Source of the DNA: Myxococcota bacterium
GTDB lineage: Bacteria; Myxococcota_A; Bradymonadia; UBA7976; UBA1532
Direction of reading: 5' to 3'
Length of the DNA: 64,000 nucleotides
NCBI GenBank assembly: GCA_963169045.1
Contig: CAUJDF010000052.1
Coordinates: 62,001-126,000 of the forward strand
Shown: piece by piece, positions 10,251 to 19,310 of the stretch
Layout: every line of letters starts with the position of its first letter
Position numbering within the stretch: the stretch's first letter is position 1
Translations under genes and position numbers: made by a program
The notes under the pieces: generated by a model
What the model saw: the letters and a program-made list of their open reading frames with translations, nothing else
Databases searched by the model: none
Told to the model about the DNA's origin: nothing

Positions 10251-11222
10251 TCAGATCCCGACGGGGATCTGGTCGAGCAGCTCGCGGATGACGCGCTCGG
10301 CCTCGCGACGGCCGTGCTGGGCGCCGTCGGTCTCGCCGGCGACGGTCACGCGGTGGGCGAGCACCGGCAGCGCCAGCGCCTTCACATCGTCGGGCAGGAC
10401 GTAGTCGCGGCCGTCGAGCAGCGCGCGCGCCCGGGCGGCGCGCTGCAGCGCCAGGGCGCCGCGCGTGCTGACGCCGAGCTCGAGGAACGGCGTGCGCCGC
10501 GTCTCGAGGACGAGCGCCATCATGTAGTCGAGCACCAGGTCGTCGACGCGCACGTCGTCGACCGCCGCCTGCAGCGCCCGCAGCCCCTCGATCGACAGCT
10601 GCGGCTCGAGCGCGCTCACCGGCCCGGCGCCGCGCCGGCCCTGCAGGATGGTGCGCTCGACCGCGGCGTCGGGATAGCCCATGCGCAGGCGGACCAGGAA
10701 GCGGTCCATCTGGCTCTCGGGCAGCGGGTAGGTGCCGTGGAACTCCTGCGGATTCTGCGTCGCGATCACGATGAACGGGTCGGGCAGGGGGCGGGTCTCA
10801 TTGTCCATGGAGACCTGCCCCTCGTTCATCGCCTCGAGCAGGCTCGACTGGGTCTTCGGCGTCGTGCGGTTGATCTCATCGGCGAGCACGACGTTCGCGA
10901 AGATCGGGCCCGGCCGGAAGTCGAAGCGGCCGCGGGCCGCGTCGTAGACGGTCACGCCGAGGATGTCGCCGGGCAACAGGTCGCTCGTGAACTGGATGCG
11001 CCGGAAGGTGCACCCGAGGCCGAGCGCGATGGCCTGGGCCAACGTCGTCTTGCCGACGCCGGGGACGTCCTCGAGCAGGACGTGGCCGCCGGCGAGCACG
11101 GCGGTCAGCGCGTGCCGCACCACCTCGCTCTTGCCGAGGATCACGCGGCCGAGGGCGTCGGCGAGCCGCGCGAGGGCCGCGCGGGCCGGGTCCGAGGAGC
11201 TCACAGTGCTGTGCATCGTCAC
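10251..11222 (-). CDS. MoxR-family AAA+ ATPase
   Basis: A 323-residue MoxR-type AAA+ ATPase, a chaperone-like group that matures or activates partner proteins, often von Willebrand A domain proteins. Walker A is EDVPGVGKTT and Walker B LADEINRTTPKTQ; ATQNPQEFHGTYPLPESQMDRF is the family sensor 1 region. The GTG start at 11222 overlaps the stop of the upstream kinase as GTGA; ATG at 11216 is an alternative. The usual partners (DUF58, vWA) are absent downstream because dnaJ converges on it. Coupling to two kinases suggests a link to membrane signalling, but that is inference. Confidence 0.88.
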   Translation of the reverse strand: MTMHSTVSSSDPARAALARLADALGRVILGKSEVVRHALTAVLAGGHVLLEDVPGVGKTTLAQAIALGLGCTFRRIQFTSDLLPGDILGVTVYDAARGRFDFRPGPIFANVVLADEINRTTPKTQSSLLEAMNEGQVSMDNETRPLPDPFIVIATQNPQEFHGTYPLPESQMDRFLVRLRMGYPDAAVERTILQGRRGAGPVSALEPQLSIEGLRALQAAVDDVRVDDLVLDYMMALVLETRRTPFLELGVSTRGALALQRAARARALLDGRDYVLPDDVKALALPVLAHRVTVAGETDGAQHGRREAERVIRELLDQIPVGI

Positions 11223-13006
11223 GATCTAGCACACCCTCGCGCGGGAGGCGGGAAACGGAAGCGAAGTCGCGGCCAGTGCCCGGCCTCGACCTCGAGGGCG
11301 CCGCCCTGGGCCACGGCGACGCTGCGCAGCAGCGCCATCACGGTGGTGGCTGCGCCGAGGTGCGCCGGATCCTCGCCGTCGGCGAGCTGCTCGCAGAGCT
11401 GGCGGCGGTCGGCGTCCTCGGCATGGGCCGCGGCGAGCCCGACGTCGACCACCAGCAGGCCCGCCTCGTCGACCCGGCAGACGACCGCGGCCGTCCCGCG
11501 CTCCACCGCGTCGAGCAGCATCCCGGCCGCGAGCACCACGGCGCGCGCCGTCCGCGCCGGATCGACCACCGTGCGCGGAGTGTCGGGATCGGGCGCCTCG
11601 TTGCGCAGCTCGAGGCAAAGGACGCGCAGCGGATCCGTCCGCCACTGCCGCCGGATGCACTGCTCGAGCTCGCCCGCCGAGAGGGGCGCCGGCTCGAAGC
11701 CCAGGCGCCGCGCGTCGCCGTCGCCGGCCTCGATGCGTGCGAGATCGAGCAGCGCCAGGATGTAGCGCAGCAGCATGTCGCCGCTGCGCCAGATGATCGC
11801 CAGCTTCTCGCGCTGGTCCGGCTCGAGGTCGCCGTCGAGGCCGGCGAGCAGCACCTCGCTGAAGCCGAGGATGCTGTTCAGCGGGCTCTTCAGCTCGTGG
11901 CTCAGGTGGGCGAGGAAGCGCGACTTGGCCTGCTCCGCGCGGCGGCGCGCCTCCGCCGCCTCGCGGATCGCCTGCTCGCGCGCCTGGTAGGCGCCCACGG
12001 CCTCCCCGAGCGCCGCCACCAGCGCCCCGGTCTCCCGGAGCGAGAGCTCCGCCGGCGGCGCGATCGGCGCCGGCAGCGCCGACTGCCGCAGCGCCCGCAG
12101 CGCGCGTGTCGCGGCGCCCAGCTCCCCGGTCACCTCGCGCGCGAGCCAGCCCCCGAGCAGCGCGCCGCACGCCGTCACGAGCGCCAGCAGCAGGAACGGC
12201 GCGAGCCGCGTGTCGAGCGGTCGCTCCGGGTCGGGATCGACGAGCAGCCCGAAGCTCGCCGCGCCGTCCGCCGGCGACGGCCACGTCCGCGGCTCGATGC
12301 CCGGCGGGGGCCGCAGATCGCGCATCGCCGCCGCGCGGTCCGCCGGATCCTTCAGCGTCAGCAGCACGCGCGAGAGCGCCTGCGTGTACTGCTCCTGGTA
12401 GAAGCGCGACTGGGCGTGGTGGTAGGCGATGTCGTTGTACTGCTCGACCATCACCAGCCCGGCCATCGACACCACGACCGGGAACTGCACGGCGAGCGCG
12501 AGGCGCAGCCGCACCGACTGCCGCACGCCGGGGACCGGCCCCGCGCCGACGGGCCCCGCGGCCTCGCGGTGCAGCACCTGCCGCGCGCCGAGGTAGATGG
12601 CGATGATCGGCAGGACCAGCACGAGGTAGGTCACGACGCCGGCCGCCAGCGCCGCCGCCGGCTCCTCCCGATGTTTCAGCCACAGGCCGGCGCCGGTCGC
12701 CACGCCGGATCCCAGCGCTGCCCCGAAGCACAACCTCGCGACTCGAAAGGGAAAGTCGTGCGCCGCGCGCCGGCGGGCGGCGGGGTCGGCGCCCGGCTCG
12801 AGCAGCGGCCGCAGCGCGATGCGGCACCAGAGCACGATGCACGGGCCGAAGAGCGCCGCCACGGTGAGCAGCCAGCGCCGCCAGAGGGGCGTCGAGGCGA
12901 CCGTCGCCGACAGCAGCGGCACGAGCAACAGCGCCAGCGCGGCGCCGGCGGCGACGCCGGCCAGCGCGACCAGCGTCGCCGCCGTCACGGGCGACAGGCG
13001 CCTCAC
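11219..13006 (-). CDS. Membrane histidine kinase with degenerate ATP-binding domain
   Basis: A 595-residue protein with about six membrane segments (five before residue 200, one near 270), then a HAMP-like linker and a clear HisKA helix, FLAHLSHELKSPLNSI, with phosphoacceptor His370. The HATPase region that follows has no N box, no DxGxG and no GxGLG: where the neighbour kinase reads NLVGNALKFT and DSGPGIP, this one reads AAGMLLDAV and DVGLAAAHA. It probably cannot bind ATP normally. GTG at 13006 has GGAGG five bases upstream and lies 22 bases after the upstream kinase. It overlaps the MoxR gene by GTGA. It is likely a paralogous partner of that kinase and may be phosphorylated in trans. Confidence 0.82.
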   Translation of the reverse strand: MRRLSPVTAATLVALAGVAAGAALALLLVPLLSATVASTPLWRRWLLTVAALFGPCIVLWCRIALRPLLEPGADPAARRRAAHDFPFRVARLCFGAALGSGVATGAGLWLKHREEPAAALAAGVVTYLVLVLPIIAIYLGARQVLHREAAGPVGAGPVPGVRQSVRLRLALAVQFPVVVSMAGLVMVEQYNDIAYHHAQSRFYQEQYTQALSRVLLTLKDPADRAAAMRDLRPPPGIEPRTWPSPADGAASFGLLVDPDPERPLDTRLAPFLLLALVTACGALLGGWLAREVTGELGAATRALRALRQSALPAPIAPPAELSLRETGALVAALGEAVGAYQAREQAIREAAEARRRAEQAKSRFLAHLSHELKSPLNSILGFSEVLLAGLDGDLEPDQREKLAIIWRSGDMLLRYILALLDLARIEAGDGDARRLGFEPAPLSAGELEQCIRRQWRTDPLRVLCLELRNEAPDPDTPRTVVDPARTARAVVLAAGMLLDAVERGTAAVVCRVDEAGLLVVDVGLAAAHAEDADRRQLCEQLADGEDPAHLGAATTVMALLRSVAVAQGGALEVEAGHWPRLRFRFPPPARGCARS

Positions 13007-13028
13007 CGCGTCCTCCGGGCAGGCGCGC

Positions 13029-14840
13029 TCATGCGTCCTCGGGCCTGGCGGCGGGGAGCACGACGTGGAAGGTGCTGCCCTGGCCGAGCCGCGACTCCAC
13101 CCAGATGCGGCCGCGGTGCTGCTCGACGATCCGGCGCGCGATGGCGAGGCCGAGGCCCGTGCCGGCCACCTGGCGCTCGCTCTCCACGCGGTGGAACTCG
13201 GTGAAGATGGACTCGAGCTCGTCTTCGGGGATGCCGGGACCGCTGTCGGCCACCTGCAGGTGCACCGCCCCGTGCGGATCGGTGCCGACGCCCACCTGCA
13301 CGAAGCCCTCGCGCGTGAACTTGAGCGCGTTGCCGACGAGGTTCTCGAGGACCTGCCGCACGCGCTGCGCGTCGGCGAGCGCCGGCGGTGTGCCGGGGGA
13401 GGCGTCGAGCCCCACCGCCACGCCGGGCGCCGCGCCCTCGCCGCGGGCCTCGAGGACCTCGGCGGCGAGGCGGGCGAGGTCGAGCGGGCGGGGGTCGAGC
13501 GGCTGCTCCTCGCCCGCCTCGATGCGCGACAGGTCGAGGATGTCGTCGACGCGCCGCAGGAGCTGGTCGCCGGCGGACTCGATGAGCAGCACGTCCTCGG
13601 TCTGCGCTTCGTTGAGGCCGCCGCGCTCCCGCAGCACGTGGCAGAAGCCGATGATGCTGTTCAGCGGGTTGCGCAGCTCGTGGCTGGCGGCGGCGAGGAA
13701 GCGCGAGCGGGCGCGGTCGCTGGCGGCGGCGGCATCGAGATCGGCGGCGAGCCGCCGGTTCTCCTCGTCGAACTGCCGGCAGGTGGCGTTGAGCTCCGCC
13801 GCGAGGTCGCCCACCTCGTCGTTGCTCGAGATGGGCACGCCCGGCGCCCCAGGCGCGTGGGCCAACTCGCCGAGGGCGCGCGTCAGGCGCCCGAGGTGGC
13901 TCGCGAGGTCCTGGCCCACGAGCCCCGCCGCCAGCGGCGCCCCCAGCGCCAGCAGCGCCAGCAGGATGAGGCCCGGCGCGTCGTCGGGCGCGCGCACGTC
14001 GGGCCGCACGTTCGCGCCCGCGGTGATCCAGAGGTCGCCGTGGGGGGTGACCGCGCGCAGCAGGTGCAGCCGCACGCCGTCGGCCACCGCGAGCAGGTGG
14101 TCGTCGCCGGCCCGCGCCGCGAGGTGCGCCCGCTCGAGCACGGGCGGCCGGCTGCCGGCCTCGAAGAGCTCCACGCCGACCTTCGCCGTGACCTCGAGCG
14201 CCCGCAGGATGCCCTCGCGCTCCTCGTCGGTGGACGCCCCCGCCAGCGCCGCCGCCCCGAGGTCGCAGAAGGCGCGCAGCTGCGTCACCAGCTCGCGGTC
14301 GCGCGCCCCCGCGGCGCGCCCGGCGAGCCCGATGCCGAGCACCACCGCCGCGAACAGGCCGAGCACGGCGGCGGTGGTCGTGAAGACGCGCCGGATGGCC
14401 GGCAACTGCGCGATCGGCGTCGCCTGCGGTCGCCGCCGGAGCAGCGCCCGCCCCGCCACGTACACGCAAACGCTCGCCGCCCACCCGGTGGCGACCTGCA
14501 GGCAAAGCAGCGAGAACTGCTCGAGGTAGGGGATGCGCGGCTGCGACGAGCCCCAGGCCCACAGCGCGATGGCCGCGAGGGCGGTCGCGAGGCCCATGTC
14601 GAACGCGGCGCGACCGGCGATGGGCAGGTCGGGCCGCCGGCGCAGCCGCAGGCGCGTCGAGGCGACGGTGACCGCCACCGCCAGCGCCGCCGCCAGCGAA
14701 CCGCCGGCGCGGGCCGCCGGCGTCGCCAGCGGATCGAGGAGCAGGAAGGCGGGGAGGCCGAGCCCCCACAGGGGCACGAGGACTCCGCCGATCGACAAGA
14801 CGCGCAGCGTAAAGGCGGCGACGAGGAGGCGTTCGCTCAT
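13029..14840 (-). CDS. Membrane sensor histidine kinase
   Basis: A kinase of about 603 residues with five N-terminal membrane segments, a periplasmic or lumenal stretch, a sixth membrane segment, a HAMP-like region, then HisKA (ASHELRNPLNSIIGF, His387) and a complete HATPase domain: [33 protein letters not shown]. The membrane layout matches the next gene, so the two are paralogs. The start is uncertain: ATG at 14840 fits the paralog best, but ATG at 14861 and 14954 are in frame and none has a strong ribosome site. No receiver domain or response regulator is adjacent. It is the first gene of a three-gene operon ending in MoxR. Confidence 0.87.
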   Translation of the reverse strand: MSERLLVAAFTLRVLSIGGVLVPLWGLGLPAFLLLDPLATPAARAGGSLAAALAVAVTVASTRLRLRRRPDLPIAGRAAFDMGLATALAAIALWAWGSSQPRIPYLEQFSLLCLQVATGWAASVCVYVAGRALLRRRPQATPIAQLPAIRRVFTTTAAVLGLFAAVVLGIGLAGRAAGARDRELVTQLRAFCDLGAAALAGASTDEEREGILRALEVTAKVGVELFEAGSRPPVLERAHLAARAGDDHLLAVADGVRLHLLRAVTPHGDLWITAGANVRPDVRAPDDAPGLILLALLALGAPLAAGLVGQDLASHLGRLTRALGELAHAPGAPGVPISSNDEVGDLAAELNATCRQFDEENRRLAADLDAAAASDRARSRFLAAASHELRNPLNSIIGFCHVLRERGGLNEAQTEDVLLIESAGDQLLRRVDDILDLSRIEAGEEQPLDPRPLDLARLAAEVLEARGEGAAPGVAVGLDASPGTPPALADAQRVRQVLENLVGNALKFTREGFVQVGVGTDPHGAVHLQVADSGPGIPEDELESIFTEFHRVESERQVAGTGLGLAIARRIVEQHRGRIWVESRLGQGSTFHVVLPAARPEDA

Positions 14841-14971
14841 CCGACCGGCAGGGTCGCCCATGGCCGCACCGGCGGGCAAGCTCGCGGCGACGATCTCGGC
14901 GCCCGGCGCGAAACCCTCCGGCGTCGGCGACCCTCCTGCTTTCGGGGCGATCATCGGACGGAGGGACGACG

Positions 14972-15820
14972 GTGACGATCGGTCGGGAAGTCCACGGAGA
15001 GGATCGCCTCGCGCTGCGCTGGACCGTGGGCGATGGGAGCCCGCGCGCCTACGAGGCGCTGCGGCTGTCGCTGTGGGGCGCGTGGCGGCTCTTCGGCTCG
15101 AAACCGCACTACGTGGTGTGCGTGCGCGACGTGGGCGCGGAGGAGGCGGCCAGGCGCACCGGCGCGGCGCCGCCCGGCGTACGCTGGCTGGCCGTCGACC
15201 GCGCGCAGCTGCCGGACTTCCTGGAGGCGCGCCTCGGCGCGGCCGACGCGGAGAGTGCAGCCTGGGCGTTCGCGCCGCTCCGCCTGTTCCCGGACCACTT
15301 CGAGCTCGCGTTCGACGCGCACTGCATCCTCTGGCAGATGCCCGACGGCCTGTCGCGCTGGCTGGCCGACGGGCGGCGCTGTGTCATCGCCGAGGACGTG
15401 CGCGCCGCCTTCGGCTGCTTCGCCGACCAGTGCGGCGCGGAGCCGCGCAGCCCCGTCCTCCGCGGCCTGCCGCCGCGCTTCGACCTCGGCGCGGCGCTGC
15501 GGTCGGTGCTGGCGGTCCACCCCGACGCCGCGCTCGCGACGGCCCACGACGCGCGCGGGCTCCAGGTGGCCGCGGCCTCCCGGCCCGAGGCGCCCTACGT
15601 CGTCCGGCTCCACGAGATGACGGTCTGCTCGCCCGCGCCGCCCCACGTGCCGCACCTCGGGCGGTGCGGCGCCTACTTCGCCGGCCTGGACGCCGGCCCC
15701 GACGTCGAGGGCGCCGCCGCGCACTTCGACCGCCTCCGCGAGACCCTGCTCGAGCGCGTCGGCCTCGTCGCGCCGCCCGGCCGCCCGGCGCCGCGCATCT
15801 TCGCGTCCACCCGCCCCTGA
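14972..15820 (+). CDS. Uncharacterised protein, possibly glycosyltransferase-like
   Basis: A soluble 282-residue protein with no signal peptide. GTG at 14972 has GGAGGG six bases upstream. It is divergent from the kinase operon. I do not recognise the family. The pattern LRLFPDHFELAFDAHCILW followed by RCVIAEDVRAAFGCF, with a preceding HYVVCV strand, recalls GT-A type glycosyltransferases, in which an acidic motif sits after the nucleotide-binding strands, but a DxD motif is not plain. Other possibilities are open. Confidence 0.65.
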   Translation: MTIGREVHGEDRLALRWTVGDGSPRAYEALRLSLWGAWRLFGSKPHYVVCVRDVGAEEAARRTGAAPPGVRWLAVDRAQLPDFLEARLGAADAESAAWAFAPLRLFPDHFELAFDAHCILWQMPDGLSRWLADGRRCVIAEDVRAAFGCFADQCGAEPRSPVLRGLPPRFDLGAALRSVLAVHPDAALATAHDARGLQVAAASRPEAPYVVRLHEMTVCSPAPPHVPHLGRCGAYFAGLDAGPDVEGAAAHFDRLRETLLERVGLVAPPGRPAPRIFASTRP

Positions 15821-15919
15821 AGCCCCCCCGCGCGCACACATCACCGGTCATCGGCCGTTCGCCGGACGCTCAGGTCCGCGGCGCCGTGTTCCGTTGATCG
15901 GGCCGATCGGAGGGGACGT

Positions 15920-17242
15920 TTGACGGTTCGCACGCCAGGCCTGGTGGCCGCGTCGCTGCTCGCGGCGGGGACGGCGCTCGCCGAGGGGCACTACACGCCG
16001 GCGCCGCTGCTGGGCGAGCGCGCGGCCTCGCTCGCCGGCGCCTTCACCGCGGTCGCCGACGAGCCGACCGCCGCCTGGTACAACCCGGCGGGGCTCGTGG
16101 CGCTGCCGGGCTCGGTGCTCGGCGGCAGCCTGGACCTCTACGAGCTGTCCTTCTACCGCCGTGCGGACGCGGTGCGCCTCGGCGACGAGGGCCAGCCGCT
16201 CGAGGCGCGGCAGCTCGCCACCGTGCCGTCGGCGTTCGGGGTCGCGTGGCTGCTCGGAGAGGACCGCGACCAGGCGGTGGCGATGTCGCTGCTCGTCCCC
16301 GAGAGCGAGACGCTCTCGGCGGCGGTGGCGGCGGAGGGGACCGACGCCTCGGTCGTCCGCGAGGTGGAGATCACCGACCAGACCTGGCTGGCGGGGCCTT
16401 CGTACGCCTTGCGCCTTGCGCCCGGGCTCTCGGTGGGGGCCTCGCTCTTCTACGAGCTGCGGCGGCGGCGCGAGTCGGACCGGCTGCGGACCGCGGCGGG
16501 CGGCGCACCCGAGGCGCCGGCGGCGCTGCGCCTCGAGAGCGCCGACTACGACGCGGCGCGCGGCGCGCTCGTGGCCGTGGCGGGCGCGCGCTGGGCGACG
16601 GGGCCGTGGGCGCTGGGCCTGACGCTCTACCCGCCGACGCCGACGCTGCACGACGCGCTGCACATCTACCGGTCCTCGGGCGCGAGCCCGGGCCCGGAGG
16701 CGCCCGCGGGGCTCTACCTGCGGCAGACCTTCGACACCGGCTGGGAGGTGCGCACGCCGTGGCGCCTGCACGCCGGCGTGGCCTGGCGCGGCGGCGCGTG
16801 GCTGGTCTCGGCGGACGTCCGGGGGCAGACGGGCGGCGACGCGTTCGCCACCTATGCCCCTCCCGAAGAGAGCGGCCTGCCGGCCCGGACGATCCGGCCG
16901 CGGCCCATCGTGAACGGCGCGCTCGGCGCGGAGCTCGTGCTGAACGAAGACCTGGCCGTGCGCGCGGGCGCCTACACGCGCTTCGCGGGCCTCGAGCACC
17001 CGGACGGCGACGATCCCGCCGCCCCCGAGGTCGTCGACCAGATGGGCGCCGCCTTTGGCTTCACGAAGCGCGACGGCGCGACGACGATGACCGTCGGCCT
17101 CGGCTACACCTACGCGTCCGGCGCGTCGCCCGGCCTGAGGCAGGTGGTCGGCGACGACGGCCGGGCGCGGCTCGTCGGCGAGGCCGACGCGGTGCGGCGC
17201 CACGCCCTGCGCTTCTCGCTCGGGGGCTCCTATGCGTTCTGA
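15920..17242 (+). CDS. FadL/OmpP1-like outer membrane protein
   Basis: A 440-residue outer membrane beta-barrel of the FadL/TodX type, which carries hydrophobic compounds through the outer membrane. The TTG start at 15920 has GGAGGGGA directly upstream. Residues 1-21 are a signal peptide ending ALA. The N-terminal hatch region has the family signature AVADEPTAAWYNPAGLV. The remainder alternates short hydrophobic strands and ends in aromatic Phe (GGSYAF), as barrels do. The next gene is a paralog whose start overlaps this stop by 11 bases. The transported compound is unknown. Confidence 0.85.
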   Translation: MTVRTPGLVAASLLAAGTALAEGHYTPAPLLGERAASLAGAFTAVADEPTAAWYNPAGLVALPGSVLGGSLDLYELSFYRRADAVRLGDEGQPLEARQLATVPSAFGVAWLLGEDRDQAVAMSLLVPESETLSAAVAAEGTDASVVREVEITDQTWLAGPSYALRLAPGLSVGASLFYELRRRRESDRLRTAAGGAPEAPAALRLESADYDAARGALVAVAGARWATGPWALGLTLYPPTPTLHDALHIYRSSGASPGPEAPAGLYLRQTFDTGWEVRTPWRLHAGVAWRGGAWLVSADVRGQTGGDAFATYAPPEESGLPARTIRPRPIVNGALGAELVLNEDLAVRAGAYTRFAGLEHPDGDDPAAPEVVDQMGAAFGFTKRDGATTMTVGLGYTYASGASPGLRQVVGDDGRARLVGEADAVRRHALRFSLGGSYAF

Positions 17243-18563
17243 GGCGATCGCGGCGGCGCTGTTGCTGGCGGCCGGCGCGGCGCACGCCTCGGAGGCCTAC
17301 CCGCGGAACCTGCTGCCCGGCGCGCGCGCGGCGGGCCTCGGCGGGGCGTACGTGGCGGTGGCCGACGACCCGGCGGCGGCCTACGTGAACCCGGCGGGGC
17401 TGGCGGACCTGCGCCGGAGCACGTTCAGCCTCTCGGCGAGCGTGTTCTCGGCGGAGCGCACGCGCGTCGCCGACGGCGAGCGGCGCGGCGGCGAGCCGGG
17501 CACGGCCGAGGAGGTCGAGCTCTGGGCGGCACCGGTGGCGAGCGCGCTCGTCCGCGACCTGACCGGCGACGGCGAAGACGCGCTCGCCCAGGGGGCGGCG
17601 TTCTTCGTGCTGCAGACCGACGTCGAGGATCTCGATCGCCAGCTGCTGCTCGACGGCGTGTCGCTCGGCGGCGGCCGCGTGCCGCTGCGGCGCCTCTCGG
17701 GGCGCTCCCACGAGGCCCACCGCACGACGCTGTTCGGCCTGTCGTGGGGCGCCCGGCCCTCGGCGGCGCTGGCGATCGGCGTGGCGGCGCTCGGCTGGTA
17801 CCACACGGTGGTGGCGCGCACCACCGTCGAGCTCGACCGCGAGACCGGCGGGCTGCCGACCGACGTGACCGCGCAGTGGGCGCGCACCGAGCTCGAGGTC
17901 CTCTCCGCCGGGCTGCGCGCCGGGGCGCTCTACACGCCGGCGCGGCGCCTCTCGCTCGGCCTGGCGGTCCAAAGCCCGAACCTGCGCCTCTACTCCGACG
18001 GCCGCACACAGAGCGAGCGCGCCGGCTGGGGCACGGCCGTGCCGGGCGGCGCGACGCTCTCGCAGGGCCGCGAGGAGGGCCTGACGGCGCAGCACCGGCT
18101 GCCGCTCGAGGTGGCCTTCGGCGTGGCCTGGGGCGAGCGCGGCCACTGGCGCGTCTCGGCCGAGGGCACGTGGGACGCGCCCGTCGGCGCCTACCAGGCG
18201 CTCGAGTCCGACCTGTTCGGCGAGGAGGGCCTGACCGCCGAGAAGGCGCAGGTGCTCGACGCCGCGATCGGCGCCGAGATCTGGCCGGCGGAGGGCCTCG
18301 CGCTGCGCGCCGGGCTCTTCACGCAGCGCAGCAACGTCGATGCGTTCGACGAGGGGGCGTTCGGCGCCACCGATCCCGGCCCGCGGCTCGGCGCCGCCGT
18401 CGGGGCCGGCGTGCAGACCGGTCGCATTTCCCTGGACATCACGGTGACCTATCAGCGCGCGGACGGGCGGACGGTCGTGGCCGGCCCCGCGGGCGAGACG
18501 ACGACCGACCGCACCGCGGAGCGCCTCAGCGCCTTCGTCGGCGCGGCCTACTATCTGGACTGA
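17232..18563 (+). CDS. Second FadL-like outer membrane protein
   Basis: A paralog of the preceding gene (443 residues) with signal peptide ending AAHA and the matching hatch motif VAVADDPAAAYVNPAGLADL. Barrel strands continue to the C-terminus, which ends AAYYLD rather than in Phe. Its ATG lies inside the end of the previous gene, so both are cotranscribed, and the lipoprotein gene follows 12 bases later. The three probably act together at the outer membrane. Confidence 0.83.
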   Translation: MRSEAIAAALLLAAGAAHASEAYPRNLLPGARAAGLGGAYVAVADDPAAAYVNPAGLADLRRSTFSLSASVFSAERTRVADGERRGGEPGTAEEVELWAAPVASALVRDLTGDGEDALAQGAAFFVLQTDVEDLDRQLLLDGVSLGGGRVPLRRLSGRSHEAHRTTLFGLSWGARPSAALAIGVAALGWYHTVVARTTVELDRETGGLPTDVTAQWARTELEVLSAGLRAGALYTPARRLSLGLAVQSPNLRLYSDGRTQSERAGWGTAVPGGATLSQGREEGLTAQHRLPLEVAFGVAWGERGHWRVSAEGTWDAPVGAYQALESDLFGEEGLTAEKAQVLDAAIGAEIWPAEGLALRAGLFTQRSNVDAFDEGAFGATDPGPRLGAAVGAGVQTGRISLDITVTYQRADGRTVVAGPAGETTTDRTAERLSAFVGAAYYLD

Positions 18564-18575
18564 AGGAGGGGTGCC

Positions 18576-19265
18576 TTGTTGAAGCGACGTGGGGGATGGT
18601 TGGCCGCCGCTGCGGCGATGTTGGCGCTGGCGATGGCCTGTGGCGAGGAGAAGAAGAGCGGCGGGAGCGGCGGCATCCTCGGCGATCTCGTCGAGCGGGA
18701 GACCGTGCGCATCCAGGCGGACCAGGGCGGCGAGGTCGCCCTCGCGGAGACCGGCGGCAGCGCCGAGTTCCAGGCCAACGCCCTGAGCGACGACACCGAC
18801 GTGACCAACGCCGCGTACGAAGCCGGCGAGCCGCTCGAGGAGGAGGCGGCCTCCTACGTCTTCAACGTGACGACCTCGACGCCCGTCGGCCTCAACGGCA
18901 CCTACACCATCCGCGTGCCGTACGACGGCGGGAAGCTGGCCCAGGGCCGCGTGCTCAAGCTGCGGCACCAGCCGTACATCACGCCCGAGGGCGGCGGCGA
19001 GGCCGAGCCTCGCGGCGAGATCACCGACGTCGAGGGGTTCCGTGACGACCGTGAGAACTTCGTCGTGACCGCCGACGTGAACAGCTTCGGCGCCTATTGG
19101 GTGTCGGCGGTGCCGTCGGCGGGCGGCTTCCGCCTCGACGCTGGCAGCCAGGCCGAGCCCCCGCGCCCCGACGAGGAGCGCCTCGACGCCGGCGGCGAGC
19201 CCGTCCCCGAGCCGCGCCCCGACATGGGGGCCGAGATGCCGCCGAAGGCCGACATGGGCGCCTGA
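18576..19265 (+). CDS. Lipoprotein of the FadL-like operon
   Basis: A 229-residue predicted lipoprotein. The TTG start follows GGAGGGG, and the signal ends in the lipobox AMAC (Cys22). The middle (about residues 45-185) looks like a compact beta domain with a NGTYTIRVPYDG stretch. The C-terminal 40 residues are a Pro/Glu/Asp-rich tail ending in repeats of DMGA. No known family recognised. It is the last gene of the FadL-like pair's operon and may be an accessory to those barrels. Confidence 0.75.
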   Translation: MLKRRGGWLAAAAAMLALAMACGEEKKSGGSGGILGDLVERETVRIQADQGGEVALAETGGSAEFQANALSDDTDVTNAAYEAGEPLEEEAASYVFNVTTSTPVGLNGTYTIRVPYDGGKLAQGRVLKLRHQPYITPEGGGEAEPRGEITDVEGFRDDRENFVVTADVNSFGAYWVSAVPSAGGFRLDAGSQAEPPRPDEERLDAGGEPVPEPRPDMGAEMPPKADMGA

Positions 19266-19276
19266 TACCCGTGCGC

Positions 19277-19310
19277 GCCGCGCGACCGCGGGCCTCAACC
19301 CTCGCGCGGC
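19277..19310. terminator. Hairpin between convergent genes
   Basis: Nine-base arms GCCGCGCGA (19277-19285) and TCGCGCGGC (19302-19310) pair around a 16-base loop, between the lipoprotein gene and the end of the convergent CNNM gene. No T-run follows. It could end either transcript. Confidence 0.4.
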
